Made by a program: the position numbers and the translations under genes. The notes under the pieces are model-generated. The model saw only the letters and a list, made by a program, of their open reading frames with translations. It made no database searches and had not been told where the DNA came from. From Cudoniella acicularis (Eukaryota > Ascomycota > Leotiomycetes > Helotiales > Helotiaceae), in contig JAAMPI010000306.1 in NCBI GenBank assembly GCA_013054445.1, forward strand, positions 1 through 43,882: a stretch of DNA of 43,882 nucleotides. The letters are read 5' to 3'. Position 1 is the first letter of the stretch. Every line of letters starts with the position of its first letter. Below, in pieces: positions 9,986-20,316 of the stretch.

Positions 9986-11180
9986 GAAAATCCTTTATGT
10001 TCAATCATACAGGCGCCGCCGGGTAGTTCCGTACGAAAACGCCACAGCGTCATGGATGGCGGCGCACAAAATGATGGCATTTCCAAGCCTATGAATTGAC
10101 ACGCGCGATCCTCGACAGGGTTTGGACAACAGACGAAACTTTATTTTTACCCAAAATTCAATATTTGACATGCCCATCATTAATTCGTTCCTGCACATCG
10201 ACATTTACTAGATCAGCATTTTCGATGGAACAAAGTTGAATTGTTGGGTTTGAGAACGCCTTCGTGCTTTCGTCAAAAAATCTTCCCCTTGAAAAGTAGG
10301 CTTCTGTGCTGAAGTTGAAACTCCCCAGACCCCAGAATCCAGATCGTCGATCACCCGAGGATCCCTGCGCAGATGCTCGGAACGTGCCGTCGTCCCGGCC
10401 GGCACCAAATTGCAGGGAAGCCAATAAAGTCTCCCACGTTCCTGGTTTGGAACAATCGCGCCGAATGAAGGCTAATTTGTGGGCTGATGCACGGGAACGT
10501 GAGGCACGTGGTGCCAGATCGGAATTCAATGTTGGATGTGAAAACTATCTGAAAAAGTCACGGAAGACAGGAAGGAATTGACGCTAAATTTTCAGCTGAT
10601 GCTTCCAGCATCAAGTCCCTAGGATTTGAAAATCCCCCTTTTGGAACCAATGTGCCAAGGATCTGGATTCCGGACAGCACATAGGCGCCTCGTCGGGAAC
10701 CTCGCTGATCGGAGGAACTCCCTCGAGTACAGGTGAAGTTTCACGAGCTACGAGTTTCATTAATGTGCTTTGGGCTATTTTCAAGTCTTCTAGAAATGGC
10801 TAGACATTATAACGATGGCGAGATCAGCATTTCATGCCAAGATCCAAAATGAACCTCACGCATTACTGGAGTTGAAGAAAATAGCATAAGTGATAGGAGA
10901 CCATATTGGTAATGAGTTTGAGCAAATGAGTTGTGTTGTCTTAGCGCTTCAATAGGCCAAATTTGGGCCATCGTAGTCATGGACGTCACTCTCCTCAAGC
11001 TTCTTTTGCAGCTTTTTCAGACAGTCTGGCCATATCAATCTCGTATTAATTTTTCGACCCGGTTTTCAGTGACCCGGTTCATGTCACACGGTCGGTTACT
11101 TTAAATTTGGGAACCTTATCTAACTACGAGTTTAAGACTAAGTTGCTTCCTTGATTACGAGTCAGTCTATTGCTAATTTT
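9986..11180. other. Gene-poor stretch
   Basis: May hold the degraded 5' end of the epimerase relic near 9990-10090. Otherwise I see no coding motif, RNA or repeat that I can support. Confidence 0.4.
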
Positions 11181-12345
11181 ATGAGCCATGAGATAGAAAC
11201 CGAGGAGCATCCAGTCATTATGGGTCCCGTCATGAGTCTCAGTCGTTCCAAGAACCTCACCACAAACAATCCTTTCTTCTCAGCTAATAACGAGGCCATA
11301 ATAGAAATACCAAACCTCGAATTAACCCTCAAGATATAGTCGAACCCACCGACACCTCCAAGAAGAGCACGACTGTAGCATTCACGCAACGAGCTACAAG
11401 AATTCTCTCTTCCCAATCCTGTTATCGATCCAAGAGCAGTGGATCGCAATCCATTTGCAACGCCAACGCCTTCTATTTACGCAGACAGTGTTCGAAATAT
11501 CAGTAACCAAAGTCTACCACGGCCCGCGTCCCCCACATGAACGTCGCCGTTGTCAAAATGCGGCTTGAACGAAAAGATCTCGCCATCATACAGTGTCCAG
11601 ACTTTGACAACTGCATCTCACATCTCACCCCACGAGAGCACCGATGCGTTACCGGTTCCTTATCCAGCTGTGCATTCATCAGGATCTCGACTGCGACGAT
11701 ACTTCCAAACGACGAAGCGGACGGTCTTCAATCATATCGATCCGAAGACAATCTTGGAAATGATAGATTTTCGCGAGTTGGTCTATCCCTTCGGGATTTG
11801 TAAATACACTGTACTTGCCCTCGTAGGAATGGCAATCGCTACCATTGTTGTGTAGGAGTACTACTTCCACTAGATAGAAGCGTCGATGGCCATTACCCGG
11901 CGGAATATGCTTCCCGTTCTCGTTATTGTTATCGGATTGGAGCCCATTATGATCTCCGTTATTCTTCTCGTGGCCCGAGTTCCTGACCAAAAGCCCGAGG
12001 ATACAGCGTCCCCAAGTGCCTTGCCAGATATCGAGGCCCATATGCAGGGTTCAGAAAAGATGACTGACCATCGGTAGCAAAAATGCCGCCCAGCTTGTTG
12101 GCGCACTTGCGGCAAAGGAATACTCCTTCATCATGACCGTGGACGATGATGTCTCGATTCCTACCAATTTTCGTCCTCCAATCAATAAAATAAACCACTT
12201 GACCAAAGGAGTCGCTTCCCCCTACGAGCAATGGATGCAAATAGCCGATCGCCTCTTTTCATGGTTGCATGGCAGGACTGTGAGTACAAGATGTCGGGGC
12301 TCAGCGAACTTGCCGAATCCGGTATCTGTGGAGTTCTATACCTAA
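11181..12345 (+). pseudogene. GT2 glycosyltransferase, membrane type, decayed and truncated
   Basis: From ATG 11181 a single frame reads as a Ser/Pro-rich cytosolic N-terminus (SLPRPASPT), a membrane-like stretch (YTVLALVGMAIATIVV), then NMLPVLVIVIGLEPIMISVI as a second one. Six stops interrupt this frame: 11337, 11376, 11538 (TGA), 11853, 11871 and 12075; the other five are TAG. A different frame then gives GSKNAAQLVGALAAKEY and IMTVDDDVSIPTNF, the GT2 metal-binding DDD motif. A further shift gives WQDCEYKMSGLSELAESG and ICGVLY, the acceptor region. Sequence expected between the membrane part and GSKN seems deleted. Homology ends at about 12345, where transposon sequence starts. The family normally makes extracellular or surface polysaccharide. 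Confidence 0.8.
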
Positions 12346-13080
12346 AGCTTTTAAATCTCCCTATATATATCTTCTCTATTTTTCGGCATATATAGTAATT
12401 TCTTTAGCTCTTCTCTTATTTAGCGCTAAACCTTCTTAATCGGGTTTAAATCTAGAGAAGAAGGTGGCTAATAAAAGCCGCGAATGCCGTGTTATAGCCA
12501 TAGAAGCCGAACATGCCCCGTATAGACCTTTAAAACATCTTCTATAAAGATATACTCTGGCACGAGTTCTTTAAACAGCAAGAAAACTATAGGTTCTAGA
12601 ACTTGTTCGAGATAGGCTTTAGAGTAAACATCCTTATGTTTAGGAAGCTTCTTTATAAAAACCAATTCCGACTTATAATCCTATCTAATAGCCCCCCAAA
12701 TCATGACCGAAAACCTCCCTAACCTATATATCGACCGTATATAATTCATGTAGCGTTTTTCGTCTACCCTCCGCGTAACCCAGATCCTTCTACTCTTCCT
12801 AGCCTTAAACGTAGCTTCGTCCGACCAAATCGCCTTCCGCCAGTCGCTCCTAGGCTTGCTATCATCCCTGTGTGCTATATAGTCCGTTGTTCCCTACTAC
12901 CGGTGTTCTAATACGAATCCCAATCTCTTCTTAGCTTGCTAGCGTGATATATAGGGTCTTGGGACCTAAAGATTCGAATAAAACTATATATACGAAAATC
13001 GAATGATTTTTGAGTAGTAGAGCTAAAAAACCGCTAAAAGTGGTCATTTTTGCTTGGGCGGTTAGACTATGCCTATGAGT
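12343..13080 (-). mobile_element. Tc1/mariner-type transposon relic, RIP-damaged, truncated
   Basis: Read on the minus strand the transposase goes in order: RLGFVLEHR, SDWRKAIWSDEATFKARK, RRIWVTRRVDEKRYMNYI, WGAIR, SELVFIKKLPKHKDVYSKAY, LEQVLEPIVF, HGIRGFY, and SLDLNPIKKV*R. The last corresponds to the family's SPDLNPIEKVWR with P-to-L, E-to-K and W-to-stop, all explained by C-to-T or G-to-A. Further TAGs fall at other expected Trp codons. The N-terminal DNA-binding domain is absent, and the C-terminus stops at the junction with the GT2 relic. AAAGTGGTCATTTTTGC near 13038 may be a terminal-repeat remnant. The element is dead. Confidence 0.85.
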
Positions 13081-14145
13081 CAATATTCATTCAAAATGCT
13101 TACTAAATGCTTAATAAGTAAGTATCTATTAACTTATTAAAGCGAAAAAAAACAAGGTTCTAGAATATTTATCTATTGTAGTTCTTTTAATCTTTGGTTT
13201 ATTTGATATAAAAACCATTTATATAGCAGATGCTCATTTCTTCATGTTTGTAAGTGACTCGGAATGCTTGCTGCTTGAATGTCGCCGCATGACCAGTTCT
13301 GAAGCTCCCTTTCGTGATATTCAATCCGACCGATGCAGAATATTCTCACAAAATACACAGAACTGTGTCCTCTCGATATAATACATTCAAGGACCCAAGG
13401 ATTCTAATTTCATTTTCGACATCTAGAATTCAGTCAGCGCCTCAATTTTGAGGAAGGCGAAGGAGGTCTCGATTTATTATAGCCTAAAGACTATAAACGA
13501 ACCCGAGCTAAAAACTAATCCTCCGAAACACGATGCCACGAATATGATAGGCCGATTCTGAGAGAGTAAGGAGGGTGTCGGCATGACCTAGTAGCGTCTG
13601 TACGGGCGCGTTATCGAAGCAGTTTGCGTCCCAGTCATATGTGTATATTCTGGCCAATCACGTGAAATCAAGTCTAAGGTAGTTTCTTCGCGATGAGTCC
13701 GCCGTGCGTACCATCCCAAGAGCAGCGCAGGGGTGTGACAGTACGTAGACGTGAGTTTGCCAGCACGAGGTAGCCTACGCTGAACTCAACATCCCTCAAG
13801 AGAACGTCGATTTGTGCTACTGATCCGGCGTCCTCCTGTATGGTACGGCCAGGTAAATTAGAGACTTATATCTATCACCACATTCTTAGATTATTAAACA
13901 AAGTGGACTAGCGCCAAGCGAAAGCCAAACTTTAGGCATCTATATGAGGATGCGCCGCTCCGACACGGGAAGCTTAAGGGGATTTCAGTGAATAGTAATA
14001 TATATTAGCAACTATTTACTGGTATAATCCTTTCAGCTACATGAGATAGCTACACCTGCCCACCACAGCTAGCCTCTTCATCCTTCACAATACATGCCTT
14101 GTCCACCCTACACTACCATACCAACACCAAATCAAAGCTTATCAT
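13081..14145. other. Intergenic, partly AT-rich, nothing recognised
   Basis: No coding motif. 13081-13250 is strongly AT-rich and could be further repeat relic. Confidence 0.4.
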
Positions 14146-15601
14146 TTACCTCTCCCAACTGACTTTCTCTAACAGTTTCCCTATGAAATCATCCAAGTCA
14201 TTCACAAATACTTCTGGCACTTCCGATGCCGCGAAATGTCCCCCACTTTCATGGATTCTGGACCACAAGAGGTTACCAGTAGTTCCTGCCCAAGCAACAG
14301 GAGTAGGTGCGAACTCTTTAGGAAAGTACGAGTATCCGAATGGCACCTCCAGGAAGTATTCTTTCGAGCCATGCAGATTGGATGGTGGAGAGCCGTTGTT
14401 TCTGTAAGGGTAGATTGAGCGCGGGAACGACTCCGTGAACCAATACAAGGTAGCGGCGTCAAGGACGTGGTTCAGTGGTGGGTCAGTATCGCTCCACTCA
14501 AGGATTTTCTCTCCGATCCAAGCCAGTAGCGCAAGAGGACTAGAAGACACAACAAGTCCAATAGTCGCCGGCCGAGTGATATGTTGAAGGGTATAAGCGG
14601 ACCCCTGGTTGATGAAGGTTTGCATCCGATCCAAACCAGCTTTCTCCATGGAACTGAGGGTCTCCATGCGGAAGCCGTCTGGAGGTGACATGCCGCAGAA
14701 GTTTACTTTAATGGAATTTGGTAAGCGCCTTGACCAAAACTTTCCTGCCACAGCTTTACTTCGCAAGTCGGATTATAGGTGCTTACAATGAACAGCCTTG
14801 CAGTGCTTGGAGGTGACGCCCAAAATCCGAGAGAGGAAGCTTCCAATGTCGCCGCCTTGTGCAACGTATCCGCTAGAAAAACCTATCCCTGTCATTAATG
14901 AGTCTAGGATTTGAGCCACGTCTTTCAGCTCGAAGCTTTTGTCTAGAGGGGGTCCTGAGGAGTATCCGTAGCCAGGAAGAGATGGGACAACAATGTGGTA
15001 AGGGAGATCAGCTGCTGAATACTTGTTGCGGTAGACATCAAGGACGCCGAGGAACTCTAGGAAGCTACCTGCGCGTTGGTCTAGTCAATATGAATGTTTC
15101 GAGGGTCTATCACGAGTAAGGAACGCACCTGGCCATCCATGCAGTAACAGGACCGGCAGGGCATCTTGCCTTTGAGAAAAGAGTGCGACAAAGTGGATAG
15201 AAAACAAATCGCCTTCGTACTCAACCGGTACGACAAAGTTCGGAAACGAGTTGATCCTCTCTTCTGTCTTTCTCCTACATCAATGACGTCATAGAAGTCA
15301 ACGGGAAAGCCGGAAAATGCTGATACGGCTCTTTTCTGAGTGGTAGACGGAGGGTGATAGTCTGAGTTGTGACCTACCAGTCGTAGCCCTGTTCCCATAT
15401 CTCTTTCGCGCGTTTCAACCTTTCTCTCTGGAGTCCAAACTGCGCAGATTCGGCCAGATTTTCATAGGTCATGGGTCCCACTTTTGACAGTCTCAACAAA
15501 GACTTGAAATGTTCAACCTCCTTGTCAGGCACCGCAGCCCTGAATGGGCGCAGTTTGAGCGTGGCGTTAAGTGGCGCCATCGAAAAGCCCGAGAGTTCCA
15601 T
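14146..15601 (-). CDS. Epoxide hydrolase, alpha/beta-hydrolase with EHN domain
   Basis: Opens epoxides to vicinal diols; microsomal-type fungal family. ATG 15601. Four exons: 15378-15601, 15129-15274, 14787-15068, 14146-14705, all GT-AG, giving 403 aa with no internal stop. The N-terminal EHN domain includes EQGYDWRKTEERINSFPNF across intron 1. The oxyanion motif HGWPGS (residues 120-125) spans intron 2. The nucleophile elbow is AQGGDIGS with Asp197. The catalytic His is in ESGGHFAASEVP (His374). The acid residue and lid tyrosines lie between (FTESFPRSIYPYR is a lid candidate). No signal peptide seen. It is divergent from the monooxygenase at 16869. Confidence 0.9.
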
Positions 15602-16868
15602 GGCGTTCGGTCAGTGTGCCGGCGGAGATTTAAGAGAACGTAACGGTTAGTGCGGGCTGCGGGCTGGGAGAGAGTGAGTGAAATGAGGCTAACTTATAGT
15701 TAAGCTATTCAACAAGAGCTCTGTCTAGGCGGGCGCTACCGACCGACGTAACTATCCCTCTAAATGGATATTTTCCTCTGTCCAAATTAACTTTTACATA
15801 CAATATGGCATATTTATATATCGCATGGAGTTTCTTGAAAATTAGTCGGTATTTGGGGCCAATAACCAGGGGCTTAGGCCTTAGTTCTTCCGAGGACATA
15901 AGGCCCACCTATTAACAGGGATTACGACTTTGAGGCTTTTTATTTTTATTTTTTAGAATTGCTCTAATACTGCGATTTCTCTAATAAGAGTCTGGGTCGG
16001 CAATTTGCATATTTGTGTCAAAATGCATAAAACTCTGCGTTATTTAGGATAATTACCGTAGCCTGCAGCTAAAACTTTGTAGTTCAAAGCGGGAGTTAAT
16101 TTAGTTAGCCTCGGAGGTCAGATACCCGCAGATGCAGCTCCCAATAACATTGAAACACGACACATTTCTCCTACTACCGACATATATTCTCGGGCAGCGG
16201 CAATTTCCCGCTCGGAAAGCTGCAAAAACCCGGCCCCGAACGGGCGGCTACTAGCTATCTCATACAACCTCCATGCCCTTTTAATTGTTAGGCGAGTCCA
16301 AATACTGTTGAAATCCCGAGTGGTCTGACCAATCACCTGGTTAGGATATCTCCTTCTGGGCTCTAATTGGTTCAAGCCCGTGGCGTTATTTAACAATTAT
16401 AAGGACATGTAGGTTGTAGTCTGGGCACTGGTCGGTGTCCTCCCATCCTATGAGATAGCTAGTAGCTGCCCGTTCGGGGCCGGGTTTTTGCAGTTTTCCG
16501 AGCGAGAAATTGCTGCTGCCCGAGAATGTATGTCGGTAGTATGATAAACCGCGAGAGCGAATATTGTGATAGCGAAATGTAGGTGTTTACGACCAGATGA
16601 CAAAGAATCAATCGACCAAGTGCCGTCGCAAAGGTCCATACCTTCCATGGAGTTGAAATCACGATTTACAACACCGGGGCTATCCGATACACCGAGGCTC
16701 AGATCTGTGCGTGATGAAGTACGAAGCGCATGATAGAGAACAAAGTGCACGATAGAACAAGAAGTGGAGAATGAATAGCAATACAATAAAAGGCCGTCTA
16801 ACTGTCGAGGGAATGGTTAGACATTTCCCAACCAAACTCATCATTCATCAAACTAGTTCAACTCAGCA
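15602..16868. promoter_or_regulatory. Shared divergent 5' region of epoxide hydrolase and monooxygenase
   Basis: 1.27 kb between two divergent start codons. It contains a 93-bp inverted repeat (separate entry). On the minus strand 16118-16396 is open for 92 codons (RAWRLYEIASSRPFGAGF is part), but most of that open frame is repeat arm, so I do not call it a gene. Confidence 0.45.
16172..16541. repeat. 93-bp inverted repeat with 184-bp spacer
   Basis: Left arm 16172-16264, right arm 16449-16541. Aligning the left arm with the reverse complement of the right gives 88 of 93 identical with no gaps, and all five differences are transitions. A short nested pair (TAATTGTTA near 16282 and TAACAATTA near 16389) lies inside the spacer. 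The structure could be a foldback or MITE-like element about 370 bp long, or the trace of a local inverted duplication. Confidence 0.85.
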
Positions 16869-18746
16869 ATGGCTTCGACTTTGGCAACCAAATATGCGGA
16901 AGAACGCAGCAAGCGCCTTCGCTCGGACGCTAGTGATCAGTACGCCGATGTTCGTTCCGCCGAGTTCTCAGACCTCGGACTGGATCCATGGATCGACTAT
17001 GAAGCTCTCGCCAACGAGGAACCTGCCTTGAAGAACGGCGATCGAGTCAAGTTTCTAATCACGGGTGCCGGTCACAGTGGTCTTCTCTACGCCCATCGAT
17101 TGATAGAAGCAGGCTTCAAGTCAGATGATATCTGCCTGATTGACAATGCTGGAGGTTATGGAGGCACGTGGTACTGGAACCGTTACCCAGGTCTCCAGTG
17201 TGATGTGGAGAGTTATGTCTACCTCCCGCTGCTTGAGGAAACAGGATATATGCCGAAGCACAAGTACTCTCGAGGCAAGGAGATTCGAGAACATGCGGAA
17301 AGAATTGCTGCCCATAACAAGCTTCGCGCGCTGTTCGGCACTAAGGTAGACGTTCAGGAATGGGATGAGGCGAATGGAGAGTGGGTAGTAAAGATGACCC
17401 GAGATCTCGGCCCCAAGCGAGGAACTGCCAACATCACTGCTCGAGCCCAGTTTGTATTGGTTGCTGGTGGAGTGTTTCCTACTCCTAAGGTTCCAATCCT
17501 TCCTGGATTCGCTGAATTCCGGAGCCGAAAGCAGGTGTTCCACACATCCCGATGGGATTACAAAATTACTGGAGGCACACAGGACGATCCTGCTCTCGTG
17601 AATCTCAAAGACAAGGTGGTCGGTATCATTGGCACCGGTGCGACTGCTATCCAGGTCGTCCCAATCCTGGCAAAATATGCGAAACATCTATATGTATTTC
17701 AACGGACTCCGTCCTATTGTGGACCTCGCGGGCAGAAAGTCACCGACCCAGAGACATGGTCCCAGGTTGCTAACAAAAAGGGATGGCAATACGCTAGGCA
17801 GAGAAACTTCAACAGCTTCCTCACGAATGACCCGGAGCTGGTAAACCTGGTAAATGACGGCTGGACTGAGCAGCGTGCCCTCTCCGGTATCACTGGAAAC
17901 CCCAAGTTCGTCTCCCCGGACAAGATTGAGGAGCATCTGTCTGCAATGTTCGAGTTAGATGTGCCACGTGCTGAAAAGGTTCGGCGCCGCGTCGACGAGG
18001 TGGTCAAAGACCCTGCCGTTGCTGAGAAGCTGAAGGCTTGGTATCCGGGATGGTGCAAGCGACCTACTTTTCACGACGGCTATCTGGAATCCTTCAACCA
18101 GCCTAACGTCACCCTCGTCGATACAAATGGCAAGGGCGTCGAGCGATACACCAAGGATGGCATTATGGCTAATGGCGTTGAGTACGCTCTCGACCTTCTG
18201 GTCCTTAGTACTGGATTCACCGTCAAGCTGATCGCAACTGCGCCATCCGCACGTGCAAGTATGAAGGTCATCGGCCGCGACGGAAGAGAGTTGCAAGATA
18301 AGTGGTCGTCCAATGACTATGCGACGCTGTTTGGGGTTGCCACAAACCAGTTCCCCAACCTGTTCTTGAACGGTTTCTCGGGAGGCGCCACATCTCTCAA
18401 TCTGACTTCAGTCTTTGATGTCAACGCCAAGCTCGCGGCATATATGATCGCCGAGGCTACGCGCAAGGCGCAGGGCTCTGATAAGGTGATTGTAGAGGTG
18501 ACAAAAGAGGAGGAAGACAAATTCACGGCCGAGGTGAAGAACAAGTCCGCGTGGTTCTCAGTTCTACCAACTTGCACACCGGGGTATTTCACTGAGGAGG
18601 GCGCTGTAACTAAATTGAAGTCACTAGAAGAGCAGGAGCGAGTGGGCAAGTTCACGACATGGGGCGGTGGTCCAATCGACTTTGCCCAGATCATAGAGGG
18701 GTATAAGAGTAAAGGAGACATGAAGGGAGTTCAAGTTAGAACTTAA
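16869..18746 (+). CDS. Baeyer-Villiger-type flavin monooxygenase
   Basis: Class B FAD/NADPH monooxygenase inserting oxygen next to ketones. A single intronless frame of 625 aa from ATG 16869. FAD Rossmann motif GAGHSG (66-71), the BVMO signature GGTWYWNRYPG (98-108) followed by CD, and NADPH Rossmann motif GTGATA (255-260). The fingerprint between the two is atypical: HTSRWDY keeps HxxxW, but the usual FxG before it is replaced (FRSRKQVFH), two residues longer. A short N-terminal extension with RxxR text precedes the FAD fold, as in PAMO/steroid-type relatives. The substrate cannot be told from sequence. It shares an upstream region with the epoxide hydrolase, which hints at a common catabolic or secondary route, by inference. 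It looks intact. Confidence 0.92.
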   Translation: MASTLATKYAEERSKRLRSDASDQYADVRSAEFSDLGLDPWIDYEALANEEPALKNGDRVKFLITGAGHSGLLYAHRLIEAGFKSDDICLIDNAGGYGGTWYWNRYPGLQCDVESYVYLPLLEETGYMPKHKYSRGKEIREHAERIAAHNKLRALFGTKVDVQEWDEANGEWVVKMTRDLGPKRGTANITARAQFVLVAGGVFPTPKVPILPGFAEFRSRKQVFHTSRWDYKITGGTQDDPALVNLKDKVVGIIGTGATAIQVVPILAKYAKHLYVFQRTPSYCGPRGQKVTDPETWSQVANKKGWQYARQRNFNSFLTNDPELVNLVNDGWTEQRALSGITGNPKFVSPDKIEEHLSAMFELDVPRAEKVRRRVDEVVKDPAVAEKLKAWYPGWCKRPTFHDGYLESFNQPNVTLVDTNGKGVERYTKDGIMANGVEYALDLLVLSTGFTVKLIATAPSARASMKVIGRDGRELQDKWSSNDYATLFGVATNQFPNLFLNGFSGGATSLNLTSVFDVNAKLAAYMIAEATRKAQGSDKVIVEVTKEEEDKFTAEVKNKSAWFSVLPTCTPGYFTEEGAVTKLKSLEEQERVGKFTTWGGGPIDFAQIIEGYKSKGDMKGVQVRT

Positions 18747-19959
18747 CCAAGAACCTAAGCATTATAGATTCTTTGATAGATAATTGAACCGATCTCCACT
18801 CCATAGGGTGTTGCTTGATGATCTCGGGATCTGCTATGGCAGGTGTGAGGAGTGCTTTGCGAAACGCAATTCAGGGGTAGACTAGCAAGAAAAGTCCCGT
18901 TTCGTAGCCGAATGGTCTGTGCAGATGAGGTGGGTCTTGATATTCGGCATTGAAATCGCCGATACGGAGTACCGCTGTGGCACAGGTACTTCAGCCCCCA
19001 CCAAATTTGTGTGCGCGCTTTATGTCGCTTTTCCCTAACCTTATCGGATGATGTAGGTACGGGGATGGGATACGGAGGATATGTATGGAGAAGGTTTTTA
19101 GGATTTCAGCTTGGAAAGGGGTTGTATGTGGGTTGGAGAGAGGCTCGCCAAGAAAGGAAGATTTCTTAGATGTGTGGAAGAAGTGAAGCGGACGGATCTC
19201 CAGTTTTTAACAGGGGAAAGGGGGGAGCTGTGGAAGTGATCAACGGTGCGGGAACTCGGGAGACGGGCACGAAGTGTTGAAGTGCCAGAGTCCGACGAGA
19301 TGTCGGAGGAGTTGTACAGATGACAAAGGAAACGTGACTACTTTCAAATGTTCCTGGTCAACAAAGCCGAGCAACACTACATAGCAAAACCTTCAACGAA
19401 ATATCGGGCTTCAGTTAGTACCCGAGTCTTGTAATAAGGTAACCAAAGGACAAAAAGTGATGACATAGAAAAAACGTGACTTCTCCAATCCTTCCTGTTC
19501 CTCAACATCCCCACATATGATCTACGCCTTGCGTATCTGTTCTCAAAAATCTCCGGGCCTTCAGAGATCAGATAGGAGAAACTGATCTTTCCGAAGAGGT
19601 GAACTGAGCTTTCAAAGTTAGAAATGAACTGTCCGAAATGGAAGGAATCCACTTATGATCTACAAACCTATCTCTTCTCTCCCTGCTTGTCAAAGTTGAA
19701 CGAACATCTGCGGCTGCTCTGTGATCTGCCAAATCTCGGTACCACATATCCAAGAGGAAACTCCATGTCATAAGGTTTTTAGTTTTGATTTTGAGTGAAG
19801 TGAATGAAAGATATAAACCCTTTGGTTCCCTCTCAAATCCAGACCATACAAGTTCAGATTACATTTTCGACACATCTACAAGACAAACTCACATTTTCTA
19901 CATCTTCAAACTTTCAATTCCGATAACTTTCAAAAAGAAACCGAAATCCTACAGCCAAA
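18747..19959. other. Intergenic, 3' flank of monooxygenase and promoter of the Cys-rich peptide
   Basis: No coding motif. A TATAAA at 19812-19817 (+) precedes the peptide gene. Confidence 0.5.
19812..19817 (+). promoter_or_regulatory. TATA box of the Cys-rich peptide gene
   Basis: TATAAA about 145 nt before ATG 19960, followed by a CT- and CA-rich leader typical of fungal 5' UTRs. Confidence 0.5.
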
Positions 19960-20316
19960 ATGCAATTCTCATACATCGCCGGTGCCTTCCTCACCCTCGT
20001 CACAACCACAGCAGCTCTTCCTCAGACCGCCGAACTCGAATGCTGGTCCGACTGCTCCCTCAACTGTGTCCACGCCGGAAACCTGAGAGGCGGTCTCTGC
20101 TCCACCGACGGAACTTGCACCTGTCTCAAGAAGAGTGAAGCTGCTCCTGCACCGAATCCTCAGGTCGACTGCTGGCCTACTTGCTCCTACGACTGCGTCC
20201 AGGGGGAGATCTTCAGGGAGATCTCTGCTCCGCTGATGGGTAAGTTACTTTTTGAAAGGGTTTTCACTCGGAATGGATGCTAATTTGGTATACTCAGAAC
20301 TTGCACTTACTTGTAA
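19960..20316 (+). pseudogene. Secreted peptide with two defensin-like (CS-alpha-beta) Cys modules; second module frameshifted
   Basis: ATG 19960 opens a clear signal peptide (GAFLTLVTTTAALP). Module 1 has six Cys spaced C-x3-C-x3-C-x10-C-x5-C-x-C, with GGLC before the last pair. That is the CxxxC / GxC / CxC layout of CS-alpha-beta defensin-like peptides. After a short Ala/Pro spacer, module 2 starts the same way (CWPTCSYDC) but the reading frame is lost at the G-run 20202-20206; the next frame continues the module. An intron at 20240-20297 (GTAAGT, GCTAAT branch, CTCAG) then leads to a short last exon ending at TAA 20314-20316. As read, translation instead runs into the intron and stops at 20281. 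One Cys of module 2 is Tyr. This could be a real mutation or an assembly error. Activity is unknown; antimicrobial function is only a family expectation. Confidence 0.65.

Noticed and set aside
16118..16396. 92-codon open frame on the minus strand
   Set aside because: A large part is the left arm of the inverted repeat; no known domain.
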